A DNA stretch of 64,000 nucleotides. Source: an uncultured Pseudomonadales bacterium. Lineage in GTDB: Bacteria > Pseudomonadota > Gammaproteobacteria > Pseudomonadales > Pseudohongiellaceae. The position numbers and the translations under genes were made by a program. Location: positions 214,330 to 278,329 of the forward strand of contig CALTDI010000008.1 of NCBI GenBank assembly GCA_943842505.1, written 5' to 3'. The notes under the pieces are model-generated. The model was given only the letters and a program-made list of their open reading frames with translations. It searched no databases and was not told where the DNA came from. Each line of letters opens with the position of its first letter. Position 1 is the stretch's first letter. Shown here one piece after another: positions 1 through 7,405 of the stretch.

Positions 1-414
1 AAAGCTGCCTACGATAAGTTGTGGGGCTATGCGAAGGTTGTTCGAACAGGCGCCCCGTATCTCGCCGAAGATGGCGCTATAACACTCGTTAGCGGTTCGC
101 CGGCAAGAAAGATAAAGCCGGCTCAGTCTCCCCTGAGCTGTGTAGGTGCGTCGGTCGAAAATCTGGTGCGCTGTCTGGCTGTTGAGATGGCTCCGGTTCG
201 TGTCAATGTGGTTTCGCCTGGCACCGTCGACACTGCTATGTTCGATTTCATGGGTGATGAGAAGCAGGAGAAGCTGCAAGCGATGACGTCGACTCACCTG
301 ATTAAGCGGGCAGGAACATCTGAGGAAGTGGCGCAGGGTATTCTATTCGTTATGCAGAATGGCTTTGTCACGGGAACAACTATCGATGTCGATGGTGGCC
401 GCATACTGAGTTAA
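1..414 (+). CDS. SDR-family oxidoreductase, C-terminal part (cut by window edge)
   Basis: The reading frame is already open at base 1, so the start lies outside the window; 137 residues are visible. The fragment has the last part of a Rossmann short-chain dehydrogenase: a strand with Ser (LVSGS, residues 29-33), the long helix ending RCLAVE, then the typical VNVVSPGTVDT (68-77) and the C-terminal TGTTIDVDGG. The YxxxK catalytic pair is not there: by alignment from the conserved LAVE backwards, Tyr and Lys fall on Leu and Gly. The family fold is clear, but normal dehydrogenase chemistry is doubtful. A nitroreductase-family gene follows 60 bp downstream on the same strand. Confidence 0.85.
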   Translation, partial: KAAYDKLWGYAKVVRTGAPYLAEDGAITLVSGSPARKIKPAQSPLSCVGASVENLVRCLAVEMAPVRVNVVSPGTVDTAMFDFMGDEKQEKLQAMTSTHLIKRAGTSEEVAQGILFVMQNGFVTGTTIDVDGGRILS

Positions 415-474
415 GCGAACTTTAGGCAAGTGTATTGTGCTCAGCGTTATTTTAGATAGAAGATGGTATGAAGT

Positions 475-1188
475 ATGAAAAATGAAAAGCAAGTGGATCA
501 CCCCGCGGTGATAGATCCAGATATGGGCCTGATTGATTCGATCTATGCGCGCCATTCGGTGCGAGGCTATCTGGAGAAGGAAGTCCCACAGGATGTGATG
601 AATCGAATCTTTGAGATTGCTCAACAGGCACCCTCCAACTGTAATGTGCAGCCCTGGAAGGTCTATGTAGCGTCCGGCGAACTGAAAGAGCGCTTGCGAA
701 GAAAGATGGTTGAGGCCACGGCAGGGGGTGTGATGCCGAATCCAGACTATCCCTACCGTGGTGATTTTCAAGATGAATATCGAATCAGGCAGGTTGAGTG
801 TGCAGTCGCGCTGTATTCCAAGATGGGTATTAGTAGGGGTGACAAAGAGGGCCGCATGCGTGCCGTGCTGCGCAACTTCGAATTCTTCGATGCGCCCCAT
901 ATCGCTTTCCTGGGCATGAATCCAGCCTTTGGAACGACAGTCGCGATCGATGTAGGCATGTTCGCACAGTCTCTGATGTTGACTATGGTGGCTTTCGGGC
1001 TACATAGCTGCCCTATGGGTACGATGCGTAACTATCCAGATATGGTGCGTGAGGCATTTCAAATCGAAGATGGTACGAAAATTCTATTCGGTATAAGCTT
1101 TGGCTATGAAGACCCTGATGTTGTAGCTAATGAGACGCGTACTACCCGTGATGATATCTCTGCTAACATCGTGTTTCGATCGAGCTAA
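475..1188 (+). CDS. Nitroreductase-family FMN oxidoreductase
   Basis: This 237-residue protein belongs to the nitroreductase family, which uses FMN and NAD(P)H to reduce nitro compounds, quinones or enones in the cytoplasm. The N-terminal FMN-phosphate motif RHSVRGY (residues 26-32), the segment APSNCNVQPWKV (about 51-62) and the C-terminal GISFGYEDP are the family marks, and the length fits. The ATG is preceded by no strong ribosome site. It follows an SDR gene by 60 bp on the same strand and could be co-transcribed with it. The substrate cannot be told from the sequence. Confidence 0.88.
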   Translation: MKNEKQVDHPAVIDPDMGLIDSIYARHSVRGYLEKEVPQDVMNRIFEIAQQAPSNCNVQPWKVYVASGELKERLRRKMVEATAGGVMPNPDYPYRGDFQDEYRIRQVECAVALYSKMGISRGDKEGRMRAVLRNFEFFDAPHIAFLGMNPAFGTTVAIDVGMFAQSLMLTMVAFGLHSCPMGTMRNYPDMVREAFQIEDGTKILFGISFGYEDPDVVANETRTTRDDISANIVFRSS

Positions 1189-1236
1189 GCGCCTACAATA
1201 AACGATAATAATAGAAAGAGTTAAGATTCGAACATC

Positions 1237-1726
1237 ATGAGCCTTAAGCCAGTCATCCTCCTATATGATTTGAACAATAACTTAGTCGACGAAGCGGCTG
1301 CGCTAATTGGTCATACCGGTTTATATACGACAATCAATACCTACAACGAAACAAACGCGACTGAGGCGATTCAGCAATACAATCGTATGTTCGGGCTGGT
1401 AACAAATAAGATCTCTTGCGTGGTTACGGGCTGGAATCCCGTATAAGAAGCCGCGGGACCAATTTCTCTTTCGACTACGAAGTGAGGAAAAACGCAGCCC
1501 GTTTCGCAGTGCCACGCCTGTAATCATCATTACTGAAGATCATCGCCGTGACCTGAAGACCTTAGCCTTGGATCCTACCGAAGGCAGCGTGGCTGCCTAT
1601 ATGCATATGGATGACTTTCAGGACTCCATCGCCGATACCCTGCACAAGATTGTCTTTGGCAATCGCGCACAAGAGCTCAACTCTGTCGCCTATGCGCAGT
1701 TTTCGAGTCAGGAAGATTCTGACTAG
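1237..1726 (+). pseudogene. Receiver-like (response-regulator-type) protein, frameshifted
   Basis: Translation from ATG 1237 runs 69 codons and stops at 1444-1446. Reading from 1442 in the next frame continues sensibly for 94 codons to TAG 1724-1726. Removing one base near 1441 gives a junction WNP-YKKPRDQF and a product of about 162 residues. The joined chain has receiver-like alternation: ILLYDLNNNL, then ISCVVTGWNP, then TPVIIITEDH and a final VAAYMHMDDFQDSI helix. The usual phospho-acceptor Asp at the end of the third strand is not apparent, so it would be an atypical receiver even if intact. It may be a real lesion or a one-base assembly error. Confidence 0.6.
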
Positions 1727-1953
1727 CGGGCTTGCAGGCTGTTGGTCAAAGCGGCTACCTTTTCGTAAGAATACCTCCCGGAATCCGAAGGCAAGGTTTT
1801 AAGTTATTGATATTTATATATAATAATCATGGCTTAGAAATTGCAATTACTAGTTGGTAATCTAAATCGAGGAGTATCCTGGGTTGATTCAGATTCTGAG
1901 CTCCAGGCCCTCGGTCAATAAGAGTGTTATTCTGCGCAAAAAGGAGAAAACCT

Positions 1954-2211
1954 ATGGGTGAAGCATTGGAGCTGTTCGGAGTAATGATGGCAATTATGCT
2001 CCCGGTAAGCCTTATCGTATTCATTACTGAGTATTTTAAGTACAAGAAAAATACTCAGGCTCAGCTAGGAAAACTGCGTAAGGAGGTGGATTTAAACTCC
2101 ACGAAGGAACTGCAGGACGAAGTTATTCAGTTGAAGGAGAGGGTCGTGGTGCTGGAGAGAATCGTGACCGACAATTCCTTTGAGGTAGAAAGAAAGATTC
2201 AGAGTCTCTAA
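1954..2211 (+). CDS. Small membrane protein with coiled coil, PspB-like
   Basis: The chosen ATG at 1954 has AAGGAG at 1941-1946; the in-frame ATG 30 bp upstream has no such site. The 85-residue product has one N-terminal membrane helix (about 5-25), a basic stop-transfer (KYKK) and then a charged heptad-like helix to the C-terminus with LKERVVVLERIV. Length, topology and that segment resemble phage shock protein B, an inner-membrane sensor partner. No pspA or pspC is nearby, so the assignment is by resemblance only. It could equally be an unrelated one-helix coiled-coil protein. Confidence 0.65.
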   Translation: MGEALELFGVMMAIMLPVSLIVFITEYFKYKKNTQAQLGKLRKEVDLNSTKELQDEVIQLKERVVVLERIVTDNSFEVERKIQSL

Positions 2212-2328
2212 AAAGGCTGCAACACCACTAGGCGCGCAGCCTATTAGATGGTGTAGAAGCAGCGAGCCGAGACACCCTTGGTGCCCGGCTAATAATCTCG
2301 CGCTTCTGCTTATGCACTACAACATGCT

Positions 2329-2697
2329 TTACGTCATGTGGAAGAAGTTAAGCTTGTTGCCATCGAGATCGCGAAAATAACCTGCATAGAAGTTATCACT
2401 ACGGGCACCGGGTGCGCCTTCATCGGTACCACCCAGTTCTATTGCTTTCGCGTAAAGAGAGTCCACCTTGTCGCTGCTATCTACCATCAGGGCTACCATG
2501 ACACCATTGCCAACGCTGGCCGGGTTGCCGTCGAAGGGTTTAGTGATGGAAAAGCCGCAGGCAGCTGGGTCATTCGACCATGCGATAAAGGTATCCATCT
2601 CCATAAATCGCTTCGCGTCCATTCCTGCAAGCAGTTCATCATAGAACTTCGCTGACTTCTCTATGTCGTTGGTGCCTACCGTTACGTATCCGATCAT
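2329..2697 (-). CDS. VOC-superfamily (glyoxalase/bleomycin-resistance-like) protein
   Basis: A 122-residue single-module vicinal-oxygen-chelate protein. It opens with the typical beta strand and helix (IGYVTVGTNDIEKSAKFYDELL) and closes with the second half-module ending YFRDLDGNKLNFF, where the Glu/His metal position of true enzymes is occupied by Asn. Such proteins are small cytoplasmic dimers acting as isomerases, dioxygenases or binding proteins. It lies 83 bp downstream of tag on the same strand, but neither gene tells its substrate. Confidence 0.85.
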   Translation of the reverse strand: MIGYVTVGTNDIEKSAKFYDELLAGMDAKRFMEMDTFIAWSNDPAACGFSITKPFDGNPASVGNGVMVALMVDSSDKVDSLYAKAIELGGTDEGAPGARSDNFYAGYFRDLDGNKLNFFHMT

Positions 2698-2780
2698 TGT
2701 ATTGCCTCTCTTGGTTTACTCTCTAGTTTAATTCTCTAGTGTGATTCTGGTTCTTCGTTCGTAGATGGGAGCTGCTTTCT

Positions 2781-3356
2781 TTATAGTTCTGAGTTTTGCA
2801 GCTCTTTGTAGCGAAAACAATTAGCAGTGTGATCATTGACTAAGCCTGCTGCCTGCATGAAGGCGTAGCAGATAGTGCTGCCAATAAATTTAAACCCGCG
2901 CTTCTTCAGATCTTTCGACATCGCGTCGCTGATATCGGTAGTAGCGGGTACGTTCTTCGCCGTCTTGCGCTTGCCGTCTAGCACACCGCCGCCAGTAAAA
3001 GACCAGATATAACTATCGAAGCTACCGAATTCCTTCTGCACCTGTTTGAAAGCAAGCGCATTGCTGCGAATAGAATACAGCTTTAGGCGATTGCGAATAA
3101 GCCCCGCATCGAGAAGGTGCTTCTCGATAGTCTTGTCGGTCAGTCTCGCGACCTTGTCTATCTCGAAATTTTTGAAGCACTTGCGGTAGTGATCGCGCTT
3201 CTTCAGTACTGTAATCCAGCTGAGGCCCGCCTGTTGCCCCTCCAGACAGAGAAATTCAAAGAGCAGCCTCTCGTCATGAACAGGGATTCCCCACTCCTCG
3301 TCGTGATAGGCGATATAGACTGGGTCTTTGCCAGACCACCAGCAACGATTGCTCAT
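2781..3356 (-). CDS. tag: DNA-3-methyladenine glycosylase I
   Basis: Base-excision repair enzyme that removes 3-methyladenine from alkylated DNA. The start at 3356 was chosen because AGGAGT lies 8 bases upstream and the 191-residue product then begins MSNRCWWSG as Tag proteins do; a longer frame to 3410 would add 18 unrelated residues. Cys5 and His18 (in YHDEEWG) plus the C-terminal HTANC pair supply the structural zinc site. LEGQQAGLSW carries the base-pocket Glu. A near-perfect LexA operator lies just upstream, so this copy is probably part of the SOS response, unlike the constitutive E. coli gene. Confidence 0.96.
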   Translation of the reverse strand: MSNRCWWSGKDPVYIAYHDEEWGIPVHDERLLFEFLCLEGQQAGLSWITVLKKRDHYRKCFKNFEIDKVARLTDKTIEKHLLDAGLIRNRLKLYSIRSNALAFKQVQKEFGSFDSYIWSFTGGGVLDGKRKTAKNVPATTDISDAMSKDLKKRGFKFIGSTICYAFMQAAGLVNDHTANCFRYKELQNSEL

Positions 3357-3380
3357 AGGTAATACTCCTTTGATATAAAA

Positions 3381-3400
3381 TACTGTATATAAATACAGTA
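3381..3400. promoter_or_regulatory. LexA (SOS) box upstream of tag
   Basis: The palindrome reads TACTG-TATATAAATA-CAGTA. It keeps the CTG-N10-CAG core of the gammaproteobacterial LexA operator and differs from the ideal TA-repeat centre by one base. It lies 25 bp upstream of the tag start, where it would overlap the promoter. The next + strand gene starts over 220 bp away, so tag is the likely target. Confidence 0.88.
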
Positions 3401-3624
3401 GTCCCTGCAAGCAGATTTGCCTAGTGAAGACGAAAAATAACCCTGATCACCAACTTAGTCGAGCATCGCGCATAATTTATTTTTCTTCGCCGAATGCGGA
3501 TCTCCTTTAACTTCATCAGCTCGGCGTTCTGAGAGAGAGGCAGGTAGATTTACAAGATAGGGTCAGCGGTGGCCGGGAGGCTTGGTCGCGCCTTTTCTAT
3601 GGGATTGAAGGGCAGACCTTTTGT

Positions 3625-5007
3625 TTGAGCAGGCCAAGCTCTATACTGCGCGCACACTTTAGGAGCGTCAGTATTTCTTCCCCCTCTACAGAATCAGTTA
3701 CGGCAAAACCCAGCGCTTTCGCCGTATTCTCTATAGCGCAGTTCCGTTGGTTATTCCTCGGGAATGCAGCCTTCTTCTTTGCCATGCAAGGGCAGATGCT
3801 AACCCGCACGATTATCGCCTGGGACCTGACTGGCGAGGCGACTTCCCTAGCCTATATCAATCTGGTGGTGGCGATTCCGATGATCTTCGCCTCACTGTTA
3901 GGCGGTGCAATCACCGATAGGGTGGAGCGCCGGCAGCTGGTCATAATCGGGCAATGCTTGATCATGGCAAATGAGATCTTCATTTTGGCCCTGCTGTTAA
4001 CTGGCCGCCTCGAATTCTGGCATATGTTGTGTACCGCGTTCGTGGCGGGCTGCGCCTTTCCCTTTATTATGCCAGCGCGTATGGCGATTACAGCGACGGT
4101 GGTGGGCCCGGAGAAGTTGCAGAGCGGCATCGCCTTCTCTAGTGGCGTGATGAATCTAAGCCGCGTCATAGGCCCGGCGATCATGGGCTTGGTCGTAGCG
4201 CAGTATTCGGCTACCGCCGCGTACATGCTCTCTGTCGTCCTCTATGGCACGGCAATTCTCTGTATGTTTGGTGTGCAACGAAGCCACTCGAATAGCAGCG
4301 GCAAGCCGAAGGAAAAATTATTGGCAGATATCGGTCAGGGCTTTAGCTATGTGCGTAGCAACAGGCCGGTGCTGCTGTGTCTGGTATTCGGGCTGGTACC
4401 CATGCTACTGGCCATGCCCTTTCAGAGCATTCTCGTCATGCTCGCCGAGCAACAGTGGGGCGTGGGCGAAAGTGGTGTAGGTACGCTGATGGCTATAGGC
4501 GGCATAGGTGGCGTGTTGGGTTCTATCTGGATTCTGCGCCGCGGCGACAACGCCTCGCGACTTAAGCTGATGCTTGGTAGCACCGCAGCCTTCGGTGTCT
4601 TGCTCGCAATATTTGTAGAGATTGACAGCTTCTATCTTGCGCTATTCCCGCTCTTGCTGGCGAATATGTGTGTGAGCGCGAGCCAGACAATCAACAATGC
4701 CTCGATACAGATTCTTGTAGATGACAGTGTAAGAGGGCGCATGAGCAGTTTCATGATGCTGTCCTTCGCGCTCACTCCCATCGGTGTATTCCCGCTGGCG
4801 ATAGCGGCAGATAACATTGGCGCGGCGAATGCGCTATTCGGCGCCTGCATGATTCTTCTGGCGACGGTAGCAGCCTTCTATCTGTTGAGCCCGACGCTGC
4901 GCAATCTGGATGGCAATATAAAGACCTCTATGGCGAAGGCGATAGCGAAGAAGGAAGCGGCAGCAAAGGCGGCACAAGCTAACCTGGCTAAGAAAGTACC
5001 AGGCTAA
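3625..5007 (+). CDS. MFS transporter, EntS-like exporter family
   Basis: A 460-residue major facilitator with about 12 membrane helices. The motif-A-like loop GGAITDRVERRQL lies between helices 2 and 3 (about residue 90-102), and the layout matches the EntS/MFS_3 group of small-molecule exporters. The first possible start is TTG 3625; no ATG or GTG lies upstream in frame, and the frame remains open further upstream, so the true start is uncertain. The C-terminus is a lysine/alanine-rich tail (KEAAAKAAQANLAKK). The final codons and the stop lie inside a 16-bp tandem repeat. The substrate is unknown. Confidence 0.85.
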   Translation: MSRPSSILRAHFRSVSISSPSTESVTAKPSAFAVFSIAQFRWLFLGNAAFFFAMQGQMLTRTIIAWDLTGEATSLAYINLVVAIPMIFASLLGGAITDRVERRQLVIIGQCLIMANEIFILALLLTGRLEFWHMLCTAFVAGCAFPFIMPARMAITATVVGPEKLQSGIAFSSGVMNLSRVIGPAIMGLVVAQYSATAAYMLSVVLYGTAILCMFGVQRSHSNSSGKPKEKLLADIGQGFSYVRSNRPVLLCLVFGLVPMLLAMPFQSILVMLAEQQWGVGESGVGTLMAIGGIGGVLGSIWILRRGDNASRLKLMLGSTAAFGVLLAIFVEIDSFYLALFPLLLANMCVSASQTINNASIQILVDDSVRGRMSSFMMLSFALTPIGVFPLAIAADNIGAANALFGACMILLATVAAFYLLSPTLRNLDGNIKTSMAKAIAKKEAAAKAAQANLAKKVPG

Positions 5008-5049
5008 GAAAGTACCAGGCTAAGAAAGTACCAGACTAAAAAAGTACCA
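4986..5049. repeat. 16-bp tandem repeat, four copies, spanning the MFS stop codon
   Basis: Units GGCTAAGAAAGTACCA occur at 4986-5001, 5002-5017 and 5018-5033, with a fourth copy at 5034-5049 differing at two bases. The first unit is coding; the stop codon TAA at 5005-5007 is in the second. Because 16 is not a multiple of 3, adding or losing a copy changes untranslated length only while the second copy supplies the stop. Confidence 0.92.
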
Positions 5050-5063
5050 GTATAAGCCTAGCC

Positions 5064-5534
5064 CTAGGCAGGCTTATCTTCATCGAGTATTTCGGTGATA
5101 CCGGTACCGATGCTGCGCGTGGATATGCTCACCTCAATCAGAAATAAGATAAGGCCCATTATCAGCAGCAACATGGCGCCTAGAAAGAACACCACGATCG
5201 CAGCCGATATGTTTATCGCGGCGAGCTCGCTGAAAAACAAAGAAACGATAACCAGACAAACCACCAGCGCCCCGGCGACAAACATACGAATAGACCAGTT
5301 CGCCAGGCGTATTCGACTCCACAGCGCGCCGATTTCAGCCTGTAGCACATCGACGTGTTCGGGATGCGGCTCCTTGCCAAGTCGTGTCTCCACGACACGC
5401 ACTCTATCCACGGCGCGGCCCAGCCTCACCGAGAGGACGTTGAGTAAGCCGGCGATACCCGCTAATAGAAACACGGGTGCCACGGCCAGCTGAATGACCT
5501 GTGCAACGGTTTCTATTTCGGTGAGTTCTTCCAT
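5064..5534 (-). CDS. DUF2721 membrane protein
   Basis: A 156-residue integral membrane protein of the DUF2721 family. There is an N-terminal membrane helix (about 12-36, VIQLAVAPVFLLAGIAGLLNVL), the conserved basic stretch RLGRAVDRVRVVE, a cytoplasmic helix, then two more membrane helices with a short hydrophobic hairpin. No function is established for the family and no active-site residues stand out. It starts 29 bp after the end of the DUF2306 gene on the same strand, so the two are probably one transcript. Confidence 0.85.
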   Translation of the reverse strand: MEELTEIETVAQVIQLAVAPVFLLAGIAGLLNVLSVRLGRAVDRVRVVETRLGKEPHPEHVDVLQAEIGALWSRIRLANWSIRMFVAGALVVCLVIVSLFFSELAAINISAAIVVFFLGAMLLLIMGLILFLIEVSISTRSIGTGITEILDEDKPA

Positions 5535-5563
5535 TCTTTGCTTCGCGTGATTTCTGTTAGTAA

Positions 5564-6346
5564 CTAAGCTCTGGCGGCTTTTGCGTCCAGGTCCTTCCAG
5601 TGTCGGGCGCCGTTACCGGGAGTGCGCGTAAAACTAATCCAAAGCTCGGCCGCAGCCATATTGCTCACCCCAGCCATCCAGAACGTGGTGCCAAACAACA
5701 CCGCGATCTCGATGCCGGTAGTAGCCATCAGCGCAGTCAGCATCAAGCGTTCGGTAGCGATCGCCAACATCAGCGCGAAGGCGCGAATCATCCACTCGCG
5801 ATGCTGGCCAAAATTGCGCTGCTTGATGCGCACCAGAGCCATTACCAGAGAGAGCAAGATAAAGAGAGAGAAGAAGGCTGTGGCCATGGACTCATTAAAG
5901 CCCTGATCGCCCACACCCATGAAAGGATCGAACACACCAATGGCGATGCCCGAAAACGCGCCGATAATGCCGCAGAGCACAAAGATGCGCCCGCTGATGC
6001 GATGCGCTCTGATGTATTTCTTGCGCAGGCCACGCATGAACTGCAGCGGCCCAAGCACCATCACGAAGAAGCCAGGCCCCAGATGCAGTATCGTCGCCAT
6101 GGCATTGGTGTAGTAGCGAATATCGAAGGCATTAAACACCTCCTCAGGGTTCGCAATGGGCTCAGAGAGAGCCCCTATCATGAAGCCCGTGCGACCGAAA
6201 ATAGCCGATAGGCCGGTAAACACCAGCAGGGCAACTAATACCCAACCGACAACCTCCATACCCCGACGCAAAGCCGGCATAGGCGCCGCCGAGAAGTCCA
6301 TACCACCCTTAGAAGGAGTAGTTTCACCTGCAGTTAGATCTGACAT
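5564..6346 (-). CDS. DUF2306 membrane protein
   Basis: A 260-residue polytopic membrane protein of the DUF2306 family (about seven helices). The characteristic central part is present: ILHLGPGFFVMVLGPLQF, then the motif RAHRISGRIFVLCG (about 113-126), and QHREWMIRAFAL near residue 180. The His and Arg residues in the membrane-flanking loops are the conserved ones in the family, and a redox or haem-related role has been supposed but is not shown. It is the first gene of a two-gene unit with the DUF2721 protein. Confidence 0.85.
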   Translation of the reverse strand: MSDLTAGETTPSKGGMDFSAAPMPALRRGMEVVGWVLVALLVFTGLSAIFGRTGFMIGALSEPIANPEEVFNAFDIRYYTNAMATILHLGPGFFVMVLGPLQFMRGLRKKYIRAHRISGRIFVLCGIIGAFSGIAIGVFDPFMGVGDQGFNESMATAFFSLFILLSLVMALVRIKQRNFGQHREWMIRAFALMLAIATERLMLTALMATTGIEIAVLFGTTFWMAGVSNMAAAELWISFTRTPGNGARHWKDLDAKAARA

Positions 6347-6458
6347 GCAATCCCCCGATTACCTGAACAATAGCGTAGATGGATAAAGCATATAGGGGGA
6401 GGGGGGTAAATGCCAGCGATGGAGAAGTGGCAAACAGTGCCCTTAGAGAAGTGATGAA

Positions 6459-6487
6459 GTGACCCGCTCAATGTAACCGTATATAAT
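6459..6487 (+). promoter_or_regulatory. sigma70 promoter of tRNA-Arg
   Basis: GTGACC at 6459-6464 is followed by exactly 17 bases and a perfect TATAAT at 6482-6487. Predicted initiation at about 6494 leaves only a few bases before the mature tRNA 5' end at 6499. Confidence 0.75.
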
Positions 6488-6498
6488 CGACATTCCAC

Positions 6499-6575
6499 GC
6501 GCCCATAGCTCAGCTGGATAGAGTAACTGGCTTCGAACCAGTTGGTCGGGAGTTCGAATCTCTCCGGGCGTGCCA
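6499..6575 (+). tRNA. tRNA-Arg (anticodon UCG)
   Basis: A 77-base cloverleaf with CCA encoded. The D arm begins TAGCTCAGCTGGATAGAG, the anticodon stem is ACTGG/CCAGT around the loop CTTCGAA with anticodon TCG (reads CGA), and the T loop is TTCGAAT in a GGGAG/CTCTC stem. The acceptor stem has a G-U first pair and an A-C mismatch at its last pair, slightly unusual but compatible with function. A strong promoter precedes it and a terminator follows 10 bases later. Confidence 0.95.
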
Positions 6576-6579
6576 AATA

Positions 6580-6609
6580 AAAAAAGGGAGCCAATGGCTC
6601 CCTTTTTTT
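6580..6609 (+). terminator. Rho-independent terminator of tRNA-Arg
   Basis: GGGAGCC (6586-6592), loop AAT, GGCTCCC (6596-6602), followed by seven T. A run of A precedes the stem, so it could also act on the other strand. Confidence 0.92.
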
Positions 6610-6795
6610 ATTTGCGATGCTTAGATCGATGCAGAACTCCCCAGTTCGAAAGCTGCGAAGCAGCGCAGACAGCCGAAGGCTGCCCCGGAGGGGTGAGGTA
6701 TTTGGCTTAGCCAAATAGCGAATCAATCTCTCGTGATCGGTCAAAGAACTATGCTTCTTTTGATCCGCTAAGTTGATAAGTTGTCAGTGTCCCCT

Positions 6796-6813
6796 TGCAC
6801 CTCTGGGCGTGTC
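6796..6813 (+). other. Degenerate copy of a tRNA 3' end
   Basis: TCTGGGCGTGTCAAA just before the second terminator matches the end of the tRNA-Arg (TCCGGGCGTGCCAAA) at 13 of 15 bases. A more worn version, GACCCAGCCAAAC, precedes the third terminator. I read these as remnants of ancestral tandem tRNA copies. Confidence 0.5.
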
Positions 6814-6850
6814 AAACTAAAAAGCCCTCCATAGGAGGGCTTTTTAGTTT
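6814..6850. terminator. Bidirectional terminator within the hairpin array
   Basis: A 17-bp perfect inverted repeat (arms 6814-6830 and 6834-6850) around ATA: core GCCCTCC/GGAGGGC with A-rich and T-rich flanks, so it would terminate in either direction. Confidence 0.85.
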
Positions 6851-7093
6851 GTTATGTTCAGAAGAAAGAACTCCTCAGTTCGACGAGCGCGTAGCGCGAA
6901 GGACGGCGGAACGCCGCACCGAAGGGGAGAGAAATTCAGCTAAGCTGAATTTTGAATCAAAGGAGCGTAGCTCCGCAGACAGCCGAAGGCTGCCCGAAGG
7001 GTGAAGGATTTATCTAAGATAAATCCTGAGTCAATCTCTCGTGATCGATCAAAGTACTCTGACCCCTTTGATTTCACTTTGACCCAGCCAAAC

Positions 7094-7122
7094 AAAAAAA
7101 GGGAGCCAAAGGCTCCCTTTTT
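7094..7122. terminator. Terminator of the cold shock gene (bidirectional)
   Basis: GGGAGCC (7101-7107), AAA, GGCTCCC (7111-7117), with A7 before and T5 after. The stem is identical to that of the tRNA terminator, showing the two come from a duplicated unit. It lies 29 bp past the end of the minus-strand cold shock gene. Confidence 0.85.
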
Positions 7123-7150
7123 CATCCACAACGTCTAGATCAACAAAGAA

Positions 7151-7357
7151 CTAAACCGCCACAACCTTATTCGCACAAGGTCCTTTCTGACCCTGGCCAA
7201 CTTCAAATTCTACTTTCTGGCCATCATTGAGGCTCGCATATCCACCGCCACTTTGAATTTCAGAATGGTGAACGAATAGATCCTTGCTGCCATCTTCTGG
7301 AGTAATGAAACCGAAACCCTTGTCTGCATTAAACCACTTTACTGTACCTGAACTCAT
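7151..7357 (-). CDS. Cold shock protein, CspA family
   Basis: A 68-residue single-domain RNA chaperone. Both RNA-binding motifs are present: KGFGFITP (RNP1, about 13-20) and DLFVHHSEI (RNP2, about 27-35), and the chain ends [10 protein letters not shown] as usual for the family. AAGGAAG lies 8 bases before the ATG. A terminator follows directly. It binds single-stranded RNA and melts secondary structure in the cytoplasm; I cannot say whether this member is cold-induced. Confidence 0.96.
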   Translation of the reverse strand: MSSGTVKWFNADKGFGFITPEDGSKDLFVHHSEIQSGGGYASLNDGQKVEFEVGQGQKGPCANKVVAV

Positions 7358-7405
7358 ACTTTATCTTCCTTTGTGTTTTACATTTAACTGATTTTGATTA
7401 CTATT

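Larger units (their letters stand above)
6634..7027. repeat. Array of short perfect hairpins with three-base loops, in two related blocks
   Basis: Between the tRNA terminator and the cold shock gene nothing codes convincingly, but hairpins stand almost back to back. Block 1 has GAACT/AGTTC (6634-6647), GCTGC-GAA-GCAGC (6652-6664), CAGCC-GAA-GGCTG (6670-6682), CCCC-GGA-GGGG (6683-6693) and TTTGGC-TTA-GCCAAA (6701-6715). Block 2 has GAACT/AGTTC (6868-6881), GCGC-GTA-GCGC (6887-6897), CGGCG-GAA-CGCCG (6904-6916), a 9-bp stem with TAA loop (6932-6952), GGAGC-GTA-GCTCC (6962-6974), CAGCC-GAA-GGCTG (6980-6992), CCC-GAA-GGG (6993-7001) and a 10-bp stem with TAA loop (7005-7027). A 17-base stretch, TCAATCTCTCGTGATCG, follows the hairpins in both blocks (6723 and 7031). 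It may be a structured RNA or a repeat element of unknown type. Confidence 0.8.

Noticed and set aside
1727..1953. Continuation of the receiver-like pseudogene or another small gene before the PspB-like gene
   Set aside because: No frame with ribosome site and protein-like composition; the receiver frame ends at TAG 1724-1726.
5600..6211. Long plus-strand frame (203 codons) opposite the DUF2306 gene
   Set aside because: Low-complexity His/Arg/Glu composition, no domain, and entirely antisense to a clear membrane protein; a shadow frame.
6334..6744. Minus-strand frame across the tRNA-Arg
   Set aside because: It reads antisense through a tRNA and its terminator, so it cannot be a real protein gene.
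6634..7027. CRISPR array in the hairpin region
   Set aside because: No uniform direct repeats with unique spacers; units are hairpins of differing sequence and there are no cas genes.
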